From Jimgerdemannia flammicorona (lineage: Eukaryota > Mucoromycota > Endogonomycetes > Endogonales > Endogonaceae), in the NCBI GenBank assembly GCA_003990745.1, contig RBNI01004267.1, positions 1-14,362 on the forward strand: a DNA stretch of 14,362 bases. Reading direction: 5' to 3'. The notes beneath the pieces are model-generated. The model saw only the letters and a program-made list of their open reading frames with translations. It was not told the origin of the DNA and did not search any database. Both the position numbers and the translations under genes were made by a program. Positions 1 to 8,799 of this stretch are shown one piece after another (position 1 is the first letter of the stretch; every line of letters starts with the position of its first letter).

Positions 1-22
1 TTTTTTTTTTTCTTTTTTTTTA
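1..22 (-). repeat. Poly(A) tail of the old LINE
   Basis: The window opens with a nearly pure T run containing one C. On the minus strand this is an A-rich tail directly after the 3' UTR of the LINE, as left by target-primed reverse transcription. The window starts inside the tail, so its length and the target-site duplication cannot be seen. Confidence 0.85.
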
Positions 23-133
23 TAGTCACTTGGACTCTGCCATTTATTACCAGTCTATTGTTAAATATACAGTCTTCCACCTACTATCCAATCCCCATAG
101 GAGGGCCTCACCCCACCCTAACCCAAGTAAAGG
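23..133 (-). other. 3' UTR of the old LINE
   Basis: About 110 bp lie between the ORF2 stop and the poly(A) tail. No further reading frame or motif is seen. It could be a little shorter if the TAG at 134-136 is itself a decayed CAG codon. Confidence 0.6.
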
Positions 134-3100
134 CTACCTTCTCCCAACTACTTCCACTCTTCCCCCACTCTGCCTACAAATTTTCTCCACCAGATTGCAC
201 CTCCAACCCTTCTGTATCCCCCAACCGAGCCACCAGCCAGTCAAGGTATCCTCCATAAGGTTCTGCCGCTGCTGCAGCCAGACCTCCAAGCCCAGTCTCC
301 TCCCCTCCTTGAAAACAAATAACCAGTGGCTGGCCAACCCTACCCAAATGGCCAGTACCCAGCCTAGCATGAGCCATTCCTTTCTCACCCCCCCCACCAG
401 TCTGTCGCTCAAGTCCTCCCACTGCCCCCATATGCCAGAAACCCTGCCCCTCACCCCCAAATGATCCCCAACAGATTGCCAAAAGTCACTAAGTACCTCA
501 CACTCCCCTAGCCAATGTTCTGGCATCTGTACATAACCTCCTTCCTGACCCACATTATAGCACTCCTCACAGTCAAAACAACCCCCCTCAACAAGGTGAC
601 CCAAGCAGTAATTGAGCATGATATTCCTCCTCAACATGCACCACCAAGTCACCCAATACTTTGGCAGCATCCATCTTTTCACCTCAGCACTCCATGCCCA
701 GATACTCTGCAAGTCCCACTCCTCACCAATTCCTATACCTTGCCAACTACTGGGCCACAGATCCTGGCCTGGTCCCCTCTGGTAGTCTATCCCATCACTA
801 ATATCAAACTCAAGCAATGGGACCCTGCCCAGTAGTACCCAGTCCCATCTCCACATCTCCGGGTCCCAATCCTCCTCCCCTTCATTTCCCTGCCAACAGA
901 TCCTGATACAGTGTGCCCCCTCTGCTATCTCTCACCAGAAGCCTTTAAATTGCAAGTGAGCAGTGTTCTGAAGTCCAACCAAAGACAAGAGATCACCAGT
1001 TAAACCCTGAGGCACAGACTACCTCTCCCAAACCTTCTGCAATAGGGGGACCCAACCACCCCCTCTCAATTCTATAGCTCTCTTCAACCACCAAGCCCTC
1101 AAGCAGTGTAGCCTCTTTGGAAAGTCAACCAGTCCCAGTCCACCACTCACCACTAGTAGGGACAAGACCTCCCAGCTTATCTGACTCCTCCTTCCAGCTC
1201 AGATCCATCCCTTAGCAAGCTTCAACAGCCTCTTTACCACCCAGGATGGGAAGTCCAGATAGTATGCCAGATACCACAACTTCGGCAGCCAGTAGATGTT
1301 CAAAATTGTAACACACCCTACCAGGGACAGTTGATGGCCCCCCCAACTCCACAGGGCCTCCCCCCAGATGCCAACCCACTGCTCCTACCAAAGCCTGGGT
1401 AGTACTGACCCATACACCAAAAGATAAATACTCAAGTACTGCACTGCCTCACCAGTAGGGACAATTGTTCCAATAATCTCCCCACCCACCAGACTATTGC
1501 CAAGCACCATTGTTTTGTACTTATGCCAATTAAGTTGTACCCCAGAATTCTTCTCATACCACTCCACTGTCTCTTTAAGCTTCTCAACATCTACAATTGA
1601 TCTCAATCTGACCACCATGTTATCTGCAAAGGCCCCCACCTTCCACTCAATACCAAAGGTGGAGAGCCCCACTATCTTCTGCCTGATTCTATCCAATAGC
1701 GGTTCCAGAGAGAGGGTATACAAAATGGGGGACAACGGGTCCCCCTGGGGTACCCCCCTGCCCAGGAGAAAAGCCACCCCTTGATGTCCATTACATATGA
1801 GTGCTGCCCTACTCCCTTCCAGTAGACTAACTATTGCTGACTGGAACTGGTGCAGAACCCCAGCCCTATCTAAAACTTTCATCAGCCAAACTCACCTCAC
1901 CCAGTCATAAGCCTTCTCCTGGTCCAAGAAGACCAGACACCCATCCAATCCACAAGCCTGAGCCCCTTCAATAACTCCATATACCCAGACTGTGCCATCC
2001 CTAATGAGCCATCCCCCTACAAAGCCCCTCTGCTCAATGCCTAAGATTTGCTGTGCCACTTTTTGTAGTCTTGCAACCATCACCTTAGTAACTAACTTCC
2101 TGTCCATATCCAGGAGCATTATTGGCCTCCAATTCTTCCAGTCCTCTTGCCTTCCTTTATTCTTGTAGAGCAATGTCACCAATCCCAGATCCTGCTCCCC
2201 CACCCATTTCCCTGTCTGTAGAATAAGATCACATAATGCTATCATCTCCTCCAGTACTTCTGAAATCCTGACCATCTTCTTCCAAAAATCCCAGGGTAGT
2301 CCATCTTCACCAGGCACTATACCTGAGGTTGTTGTGGCAAGAACCTGGTGGATCTCCTCCTCTTGGACTGGCAACACCAAGTCACCCATCCCATCTACCT
2401 ATGGGGGTTGCCAATCTTCTAATGTATGGCCAATTGCATCAGTATCTATACCACCCTCCTCCTCACTCCACAGTCCACTTCAGTGCTCCTTTAAAGATCT
2501 AAGAATGTCTTGAATACTATGGACCAGGACCCCATCCGAATTGAGCACCTCCTCCCACCTTTGTTGCACCCTCCTTGCCTGCAGGGCCCTTGTGAGGAAC
2601 TTAGAGGGCCTCTCTCCTTCCTTCAAACCCTGCCACCATAACCTAGCTGCCAAGCCCTTCACCCTTGCTTCTTCCTCCTCTCACAGCACCTGTTGTAGTT
2701 CACCAATTTCCTTTTTCACTCATATGGACCTCCAATTCTCCTCCCCCTCCAATGTCACCAGTCTCACCCAATCTCCTAAGAGCCTAGACAGTCTACTAGA
2801 GGCCCATCTCACTTTTCACCTCCTCTGTTTCCCAGCCTCCTTACCAGCCTCACTCTAGTATGTCTTGGCCAATGCCTTCATTCGCATCCACTGAATATCA
2901 ACTGGGGTACCTTCTTGCCTCCAACTCACTATCTGTAGCTGAATGTCTGCAGCCCACCCATCCCACCAGATTCTATCATCTAACAAGGAGAAATTGAGGT
3001 GCCAATGTCCAGGCCCATCCCCACTTCCCCCAAACTGACCCTGTCCAAAAATCCCCCAGTGATCTGACCAAGGACACCACTCTACCTCCAGTGATCTCCA

Positions 3101-3727
3101 AACATCCAAACCCCAGCAGCTGGCTATCAGAATCTAATCAATTCTCATCCCCAAGCCTCCTGCCCAATATGTATATACCCTCCTATCCCCCCAGCACTTT
3201 CTACCTGCATCCACCAGAGCACTCAGCCTTTCTACTTCCTCCCATACTGCCAGTCCTCCACTCTGACCCTCAACTCCTCATCTGCCATCTGTTCTGTCTA
3301 ACAGTACCTCCCGAACCATATTGAAATCTCCACCCAGTACATCCACCCCAGCCTCTGCAAGTGTCCCACTCTTGTGAAGACCCTTCATCCAGTCCACATG
3401 CTCACCCCACACAGCAGGGCAGTAACAAGATCCCACTGTAATTGGCCCCTATCCAGTACATATCCACTCACCCCAGACCAGTCTATTTCCCCAGCTCTGC
3501 ATATTCCTTATCTCCCCTCTGAGAATCCCAACCTTGCCCATCCAAACTGCCTCACCTCCCCATTCCTTCATCCATTCCAGTTTATCCAAGTCCTCATTAC
3601 ACCTGACATCCTGCAAGAGGAAGAGATCAGCCTCTAATCCCTTCAGCTAAGTAAAAATGTTCCTTCATTGAGAAGCACCCCATAACCCATTTACATTCAG
3701 TGAAAAAATGTTAGTTGTACTATTCAT
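134..3727 (-). pseudogene. LINE ORF2: APE endonuclease plus reverse transcriptase, decayed
   Basis: One frame of 1198 codons runs from ATG 3727 to TAG 134-136. The endonuclease starts with SLNVNGLWG (about 3700) and keeps LQDVR, GGDFN (about 3340), RID and SDHWG (about 3065), which form the metal-binding and catalytic core of this fold. The reverse transcriptase (about 2240-1480) shows LLYKNKG, NWRPI, LDQEKAYD, GVPQGDPLSP and FADN, where FADD is usual, so a catalytic Asp is lost. GGLGLVDF (about 1130) and a Cys/His segment with C..C..C and PEHWLGEC (about 590-500) follow, as at LINE C termini. At least twelve in-frame stops interrupt it, including two near the start (SQ*RN, FT*LK). They fit CGA to TGA and CAG to TAG. 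Its product would nick target DNA and copy LINE RNA in the nucleus. Confidence 0.9.
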
Positions 3728-3744
3728 ATTGACATATAGTGTTT

Positions 3745-4407
3745 TTATCCAGTCCATCTCTACTGCTCCAAGTTCCTCTCTTCCTACATCATGTCCAGAT
3801 TATGCTCTGCAGTCACTGCCTCTTCTTCAGCCCTCTGAGCCTCCAATCCAGCCAACAGCTCATTCATCTCTCTATCTGCCTTCTCCTCAAACTTCTCTCA
3901 GTATTCCTGGCAGGCCTCCTGCCAGAGCTACAATCTATATCACTTAGCCCAACAGTACTTGGCCCTCTCACCAGTAACCCCTGCTAATTCAGCCTCTCAC
4001 TCCTTATCCACCTCATATTCTTTCTCCTCCAGATACACCGCAAGGATCTCCATCTTCAATGCCAACTCTACACCATCACCCTGTAATACCCACGCCCAAT
4101 GCTCATCACTCATTACCCTCAAGTCCACCTCCCCAAGCTCTTCAGCTGCCAGGTTATTCATCATCCTGCACATCCAAAGAAGATTTCCAACCTCCTTCCC
4201 TCCCGGGGTCACCAGTCTTCCACCATCCAACATCATGATATCAGCCCCGGTACTCACCACCTCATCCCACATCTCTGGGATATCCACCAATTTCTCCTCC
4301 CCAACCTCTACCACCTGCCCTCCTTTGCTACCTTAGGCATGCCAAATTGCACTTACTGGGCCCCCTTCATTGGCACATCTTCTCCTGCCCTGCTCTGGTA
4401 GGCTGGC
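3745..4407 (-). pseudogene. LINE ORF1 3' portion, truncated by the gypsy insertion
   Basis: A frame different from that of ORF2 runs from the LTR junction at 4407 to a TAA at 3745-3747, 17 nt before the ORF2 ATG. It contains an acidic, probably helical stretch (EEKLVDIPEMWDEVV, then EKFEEKADREMNELLAGLEA) that could form a coiled coil. In-frame stops (TAA after SAIWHA, then TGA, TGA, TAG, TGA, TAG, TAG) can all be read as decayed Gln or Arg codons. The position before ORF2 and the lack of catalytic motifs suggest an ORF1 RNA-binding or structural protein. No zinc knuckle is visible in the part retained. The N-terminal half lies outside the window. Confidence 0.6.
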
Positions 4408-4765
4408 TGTAAGAGGGTTGCTTTTTAGGGTAACTGTTACATAGTTCTGGAAGGGTTTTCTGGAAGTTCTGGATATTCTGGAAGACTGTTTTCTTATGGT
4501 CAAGATCAATTTCGTATGGAGTACGTCCTCTACACTTATTGATTTCAAGATCGGGTTGATGTCTCAACCAAAGTCCTTTTTCGGACTAGTTCTGGATATT
4601 CAGGATTTTCCGTATTTCAGGAAGTTCAAGAAACTAAGACCAGCTTAGTTGAATCAGTGTATCGCTGCAGATAATACCCAATTAGGAAATTTCGTGATGG
4701 GGTTAGGAGTGGGACCTAATGGAGAGCAGATTTACTTAAGAGTGGTTTGTGGGTTATTAAATAGG

Positions 4766-4771
4766 TTTATT
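4766..4771 (-). terminator. AATAAA polyadenylation signal in the LTR
   Basis: TTTATT on the plus strand is AATAAA on the minus strand. The same hexamer is present at 13354-13359 in the other LTR. It lies about 90 bp downstream of the inferred start from the TATA box at 4887-4894, which would give a short R region. Function is inferred from position only. Confidence 0.5.
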
Positions 4772-4886
4772 TGCTATTCATGATATTACTATACTAGGAG
4801 TAGTTGTGTGAAGGAATATTGTGGGGAAGTGTTCAGGAATGTTCTTGTGTGTTCAAGTCTGAGATTCTGAGGTCTGGGGGAGGGGG

Positions 4887-5020
4887 TATTTATACTAGTG
4901 AGGAGCTATCTGGGCTATGCTAGATATGGATGTAGCACTAAGTGTCTTGCTGAGTCAGAATGCAGTCATGTAGTACAAGTGTGATCTGATATGTCAAGAG
5001 ATCATCTGACTGCTGAGTCA
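4887..5020 (-). promoter_or_regulatory. Putative LTR promoter P2: two TGAGTCA sites and TATAAATA
   Basis: On the minus strand the order is TGACTCA (5014-5020), TGACTCA (4951-4957), then TATAAATA (4887-4894). TGA(C/G)TCA is the site bound by Gcn4/AP-1-type bZIP factors. The two sites sit in a roughly 63-bp imperfect direct repeat (about 4947-4979 and 5010-5042). Transcription from here would start near 4860 and run through AATAAA and U5 into the primer-binding site, as expected for the genomic RNA. A further TATAAATA-like site at 5073-5080 lies just after the LTR gene; its role is unclear. The matching part of the 5' LTR is not in the window. Confidence 0.5.
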
Positions 5021-5083
5021 GTTCACAGTCACGTCATACAAGGCTAATCTAACTATACTATGACTGCTAATCTATTTATAGAT

Positions 5084-6181
5084 TTACATGCTGTCTGGGT
5101 AGTCTTCGATGATATCACCATCAATGATATCATCTCTGATGAAGTAGTCATCTAGGAAGAGTGGTTCGCAGATTACTTCTCCTTGTTGGCTGAGGTAATA
5201 ATATATTGGGACTTCATCTCCATCCCACAGGATAGCATCATCTGTCTCATATGCTGGATAAGATGTTGGTGGGTGAAGGAGGAGTGCATTGTCTTCGCTT
5301 TCATCGGATTCGCTGTCTGCGTACCTTCTATAGGTTACAGCACTATGAGTCACAGGGTTGTAGTATACTGGCAACTGTGGTTTATGTCACTCATACTCAG
5401 GTGGTGGAGTTGTTGGTTCGATCTCAAGGGTTGTCTGAAGGTACAGGTTGTGTTCTCCAGTCTCTTTGTTGTAGTTGAAGTAATCAGGGGTGAATGCAGG
5501 TTGGTATTTGTGCTAGTGATCATTGTCCCAATAAGTCTCGTATGTGGTTATGAACTGTTGTAAGTTCATCGGCAAGGTTGGCAGTGTAATCAGGGTTGGT
5601 AGAGATTCTTGGCTTGAGGTCATGTCAGCATCAGAGGGATTATTGTCTTCTGCTTTGTCTTCATTGAAATTGATTATGTCATAGACATCCTTTATGGCAT
5701 ATCCAACTTGGGACATTTGCAGGATGTGGTCATCGGAGTGCGGGAAGGTTCTGTCGGTAGTCTGAACATATTCGAGATACTTGTGGTTGAGTTCTTGTAT
5801 CATGTCATCAATTTGACCATAGGACAGGGTAGCAACCATTTCACTGATAGTAACTCGGAGGCAGGGAATAAAGGTACTGTACTCATAGAAGAGTTCTCGG
5901 TATTTGCGGGCAATGAGCTTCTGGTATTGAGACATCTGGGTAATGTCTATATCATGGTAGTGTTCGACCATGTCTTCCAGGAGGTGGCCGATCTGGTAGT
6001 AGCTTGAGATTTGTCTGATCCGGTGGGCCTCGTTAAGCATGTTCAGGGTATTCCATGGGGCTTCCACGAAGTAGAGGGGTGCGAGGCTATGGATATTCAT
6101 AAGGGGCAGAGGGGGTGTGGCTCGGTTGATAATGGCATTCCAAATGTCAGCGCGGATGCAGTTGTAGATCTCAATGGTCAT
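5084..6181 (-). pseudogene. LTR-embedded gene, 365 codons, unknown function, two stops
   Basis: ATG at 6181 opens a frame of 366 codons ending in TAA at 5084-5086. Two stops break it: TAG at 5513-5515 (codon 223) and TGA at 5387-5389 (codon 265). Both are one C-to-T change from CAG and CGA, and the frame is coding-like on both sides of each, with no frameshift. The first 222 residues look mostly helical (for example YYQIGHLLEDMVEHYHDID). The C terminus is strongly acidic (DDYFIRDDIIDGDIIEDY). I see no signal peptide, membrane segment, zinc motif or known enzyme motif, and I do not recognise the family. The start has A at -3 and follows an A/C-rich leader about 40 nt below a TATA box. It lies wholly inside the LTR in the same sense as the element. 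It may be a captured host gene or an element-specific accessory factor. Confidence 0.75.
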
Positions 6182-6250
6182 ATTTGTATGTTTGGAAGTT
6201 GTGGTTGTTGTTTGTTTTGGTTCTCTGTTTCAATGCATCTCGGAGCTCAG

Positions 6251-6356
6251 TATATATACATTTATTCTTGATTGGTAAGATTCCGTTTGTATAAATCTTG
6301 TGTTCTGTGACTTCGTATTGACTCAGCTTTGTGCACTATGACTTCTGTTTGACTCA
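6251..6356 (-). promoter_or_regulatory. Putative LTR promoter P1 for the LTR gene
   Basis: Reading down the minus strand: TGAGTCA at 6350-6356 and 6319-6325, CCAAT at 6271-6275, TATATATA at 6251-6258, then an A/C-rich leader and the ATG at 6181. This is a standard pol II layout, with the proximal bZIP-type site about 60 bp above TATA. The expected start is near 6225, which would make the LTR gene the first reading frame on the RNA. There is an ATG near 6236, but it should lie upstream of the start site. Confidence 0.55.
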
Positions 6357-6443
6357 GCTTTGTGATCGTACAGGTGATTTCCAGATTTGTTCAGAGATAA
6401 CATGTGATTTCAGTGGCTTGTTAAGAGGGTGACGTGTGATTTC
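6307..6443 (-). repeat. Tandem repeats of about 31 bp in U3
   Basis: TGACTTC...TTGACTCAGCTTTGTG occurs twice with a 31-bp shift, placing TGACTCA at 6319 and 6350. A second set repeats GTGATTTC at 6374, 6404 and 6436. Short tandem repeats at the start of U3 are typical LTR enhancer units. Confidence 0.6.
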
Positions 6444-6469
6444 TATAGCTTGGAGGTTGTGCACTTACA

Positions 6470-6483
6470 ACTCTCCCCTTCTT
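6470..6483 (-). promoter_or_regulatory. Polypurine tract
   Basis: On the minus strand AAGAAGGGGAGAGT lies directly before the LTR start TGTAAG. This is the RNase H-resistant primer site for plus-strand DNA synthesis in LTR elements. It supports the placement of the LTR edge at 6469. Confidence 0.75.
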
Positions 6484-6569
6484 AGCTTTCGACGTCCTCG
6501 TTGGGGCCTTCTAATTTTGTTCTAGTATTGTTACACCATTTGGGAGGTCAAAAGTCCGGTAAAGTCCAT

Positions 6570-6786
6570 TTTTTCCAGAAAGTGGCATGCTTGTAGTACA
6601 GTTGCCTAACGCATTGGATTTATACATTAAAGGGTCGTGTGTTCAATGCCGTGTGCCAGAAGTGATTCTGACATCATTCACTGCTGGAGAATTTCCTCTA
6701 AGAAATCTTCTTAAATGTCTACGCCTCGTTTCCCACCAGTGGTATGGGGAGAATAGGCTTGCTTTCAGTTTTGCTATTTTTCCAGA
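6570..6786 (+). repeat. Candidate 10-bp target-site duplication around the SINE
   Basis: TTTTTCCAGA occurs at 6570-6579 and again at 6777-6786, bracketing the tRNA-like sequence and its tail. Such a repeat is what LINE-driven insertion would leave. A T-rich 10-mer pair could also arise by chance, so this supports but does not prove insertion. Confidence 0.45.
6580..6776 (+). mobile_element. Probable tRNA-derived SINE, about 197 bp
   Basis: The first part (6584-6657) resembles a tRNA-Lys/Ile gene. An A-box-like TAGTACAGTTGC (from 6594) and a B-box GTTCAATGC (6641-6649) lie 47 nt apart. GGCATGC at 6584-6590 pairs with GTGTGCC at 6651-6657, allowing G-T pairs. The middle (TTGGATTTATAC...AAAGGGTCG) is close to common tRNA-Lys/Ile anticodon arms. 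The T stem and anticodon stem do not pair well, so it is not a working tRNA. About 120 bp of unrelated sequence follow, and the block is bracketed by TTTTTCCAGA. It would be copied by RNA polymerase III and spread by LINE machinery. It could instead be a simple tRNA relic. Confidence 0.5.
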
Positions 6787-6904
6787 GGGTCAGTATTCTT
6801 TTGTTCTGTCTTGCTGAGTTCTTGATTAGGTTCATGATAATTATAGTGTTTGGGAGGGTAATATATGTTGTATACTGATAGGTGCAGGAGTATTCAGTGT
6901 TCAG

Positions 6905-7070
6905 TTGTTCAAGGAATTGTATTCCTGAACTAAGTCGGTAGCATTCTGGAGATTGGTCTTGGGTTCCCATGTTGCATCATGGATTGGATAATCTTTCCAT
7001 TTGATGAGGTACTCAGGGTGGTTCTTGTGGCCACATTTGTTGAGGATTTGTTCAACTTCGTATTCTTCTT
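6905..7070 (-). pseudogene. Chromodomain at the integrase C terminus
   Basis: The segment from EEYEVEQIL (7068) through EYLIKWKDYP (7014-6987) to ATWEP and NL (6975-6951) and LVQEY (6933-6921) is a clear chromodomain of about 50 residues. It keeps the aromatic positions Y7062, W6999 and W6969. In chromoviruses this domain follows the GPY/F module and directs integration to modified histone tails, commonly in heterochromatin. No stop falls inside it. Confidence 0.9.
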
Positions 7071-7169
7071 GGTCATTAATAATGACAGGTGCAGGTGGTT
7101 TTGTAGTTTGGTTCAGGAATAGTTCATCATCATTGTCATTGTATCGCTTGAGATGTTAGACATTGAAGA

Positions 7170-8280
7170 CTGGGTGAATCTTAATGGTGTCTGGTAGTGC
7201 TAATTTGTAGGAGGTTGGAGAGACTTGTGAGATGACTTCAAATGGTCCAATGAACTTGCTGTTCAGCTTCGTAGATGGTCTGTGCTTGAGGTTGTCAACT
7301 CGGTATCCTCAGATGTCTAATAGAACTTTTTCTCCAATATCGAAGGTTTCTTCTCGGCGATGTTGGTTAACATACTGTGACTGTTGTTCTTGAGCTCGCG
7401 ATAAATTCTCAATTGCGATCTGGCTTAGATTACGCATTCAGAGTAAGAATTCTTCAACAGCTTCAACTGTGGAGGGTTCTTCAGTGGTTCGGATGAGTAT
7501 CAGAGGAGTGTTTGGGTTTTGTCCAGTGTTGGCAAAGAATGGGGTCATTCCAAGAGAGGCTTGCTTGCTGTTGTTATAGGCAAACTCAACTGCAGTGAGG
7601 TGTTCATGCCAATCATCTTGTCTATAGGAGACATAGTTTCTTAGCATTTGTTCCAGGGTTTGGTTCATTCTTTCAGTTTGGCCATCAGTTTCGAGGTGAA
7701 AGGCTGTGGATAGTGCAAGTTTTGTTCCAAGGTACACATGGAGGGCTTTCCAAAAATGGCTGGTGAATTTTGGGTCTCAATCACTAACAATGATCTTAGG
7801 AAGACCATGATAGCAGAAAATATTGTCAAACAAGAGTGTGGCTATGTCTGGTGCTATTGCAGTGGTGGTGGTTGGTACAAAGTGAGCTTGTTTGCTGAGA
7901 TAGTCCACAAAGACAACAATTGCATCTTTCCCATTCTTAGTTCAGGGTAGTTATACAATGAAGTCCATAGAGACTTGTTCCCAATTAGCAGATGGTACTG
8001 AGATCAGGTGGAGTAGGCCAGGTTTTGCTAGTGTTGAGGACTTGTTGCATTGGCAGGCATCACAGGAAGTGATGTAGGTTTTGAGCTGATCTGCCATGCA
8101 GGGCCAATAGAAGTTTCGGGAGATAACTTCATAGTATTTATCAAATCCTAAGTGTCCAGCTGTAGGGGCATTATGACATTCGAATAGGATAGTCCTTCAG
8201 AGGTCTCGGTTGTTTGGAACATACAATCTATCCTTGTAGTAGATAGCATTGTCCTTGAGTTGGTATTGATTGTACCAGGT
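7170..8280 (-). pseudogene. Integrase with HHCC zinc finger, DDE core and GPY/F module
   Basis: The zinc-binding residues are H8175, H8154, C8064 and C8055 (CHNAPTAGH and CDAC). The catalytic triad is D in SMDFIV (7965), D in SD*DPKF (7782) and E in TDGQTERMNQ (7674), at normal family spacing. KFIGPFEVI followed by HPVFNV (about 7250-7170) is the GPY/F module. Stops at 8197-8199, IV*LP, LP*TK, 7777-7779, 7438-7440, DI*GY and NV*HL are all readable as lost Arg or Gln codons. It would join element DNA to the host chromosome. Confidence 0.9.
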
Positions 8281-8409
8281 ATGCTTGTCAGCATCATCAC
8301 TGTTCAGGATTTCTCGAAGTGCTTGAGCTTCTTTATCATCAGCACAGGCTGTGATGATTTGTTCCATGATGGAGTTTGTAACCAGGGTGAGAGTTTGGAT
8401 AACTTCTTC

Positions 8410-8770
8410 AATGGGTGGTCTGGAGATTGCATCAGCAACAATGTTTTCCTTGCCAGGGTGGTACTGGATTTTGTAGTCAAAGTTGGTAAGGACTTTCATC
8501 CATCTGGCTTGTTTTTGAGAAAGCGTAGCCTGGGTCTTGATGTTGACTAATGACTTGTAGTCAGTCAATACAGTGAAGTGTGCTCCTTCTAGATATGGTT
8601 GCCATTTGATCAGAGTGTCGACGATGGCTAACATTTCCTTCTTGTGAGTTGCATAGTTGATTTCGGCATCATTGAACTTGCGGGAGTGATAGGCCACAGG
8701 GTGTCCTTCTTGCATGAGTACTGCTCCAAGGGCTAGGTTGGAGGCATCAGTGGTAACTTCATATGGTAGG
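8410..8770 (-). pseudogene. RNase H domain
   Basis: TDAS (D at 8748), KEML (E at 8637) and TDYKSL (D at 8562) give the acidic active-site set of Ty3/gypsy RNase H, with AYHSRKF between. TDYK replaces the usual TDHK, a CAC to TAC change that fits the C-to-T decay. The domain is free of stops. It would degrade RNA in the RNA-DNA hybrid and leave the polypurine primer. Confidence 0.85.
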
Positions 8771-8799
8771 GCAGGATTTGCTGCTTGAAGTACTGGAGT

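Larger units (their letters stand above)
1..4407 (-). mobile_element. Old LINE (non-LTR retrotransposon), split by the gypsy element
   Basis: Reading the minus strand from 4407 to 1 gives the end of ORF1, an ORF2 with APE-type endonuclease and reverse transcriptase, a 3' UTR and a poly(A) tail. This is the order expected of a LINE of the Tad1/I/L1 grade; I cannot name the clade. The 5' part of ORF1 is missing because the gypsy LTR begins at 4408, so the rest should lie beyond the right edge of the window. CpG is strongly depleted (about 14 seen in 4.4 kb) and both frames carry many stops, yet ORF2 needs no frameshift. It is therefore an old, inactive copy decayed mainly by point mutation. Confidence 0.9.
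4408..6469 (-). repeat. 3' LTR of the gypsy element, about 2062 bp
   Basis: The left edge is fixed by alignment to the second LTR copy at 12996, and by TGTAAG at 4408. The right edge is set by CTTACA at 6464-6469, the inverted match, followed at once by a purine tract on the minus strand. Only 4408-4824 is confirmed by a second copy, because the other LTR is cut; the rest rests on the terminal inverted repeat and the polypurine tract. From 5' to 3' of the element it holds tandem repeats, a CCAAT/TATA promoter, a 365-codon frame, a second TATA module, an AATAAA signal and U5. Confidence 0.82.
6484..6900. other. Non-coding stretch between pol end and polypurine tract
   Basis: About 415 bp hold no frame that continues the polyprotein: after the stop at 6901-6903 the same frame meets TAA at 6841-6843. 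Nearly half of the stretch is a probable SINE (6580-6776). Outside it I see only AT-rich sequence without motifs. No env-like gene is present here. Confidence 0.6.

Noticed and set aside
30..835. Plus-strand open frames in the left end
   Set aside because: They are antisense to LINE ORF2, low in complexity (Pro/Ser/Leu-rich from C-rich DNA) and show no domain.
3959..4401. Plus-strand Ser/Pro-rich frames
   Set aside because: They mirror the acidic LINE ORF1 frame on the other strand and have no independent support.
4940..5045. CRISPR-like repeat array
   Set aside because: Only two imperfect 33-bp units with a 63-bp shift; they are LTR regulatory repeats in a eukaryotic element.
6182..6271. 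env-like or third ORF after pol
   Set aside because: The only sizeable frame downstream of pol lies beyond the polypurine tract, inside the LTR, so it is an LTR gene and not an env position gene.
6584..6657. Functional tRNA gene
   Set aside because: The T stem and anticodon stem do not pair properly, although A and B boxes and acceptor pairing remain; a SINE head or relic fits better.
6719..6970. Small minus-strand frame overlapping the end of the chromodomain
   Set aside because: It is out of frame with the polyprotein and runs into the SINE; no sign of selection or motif.
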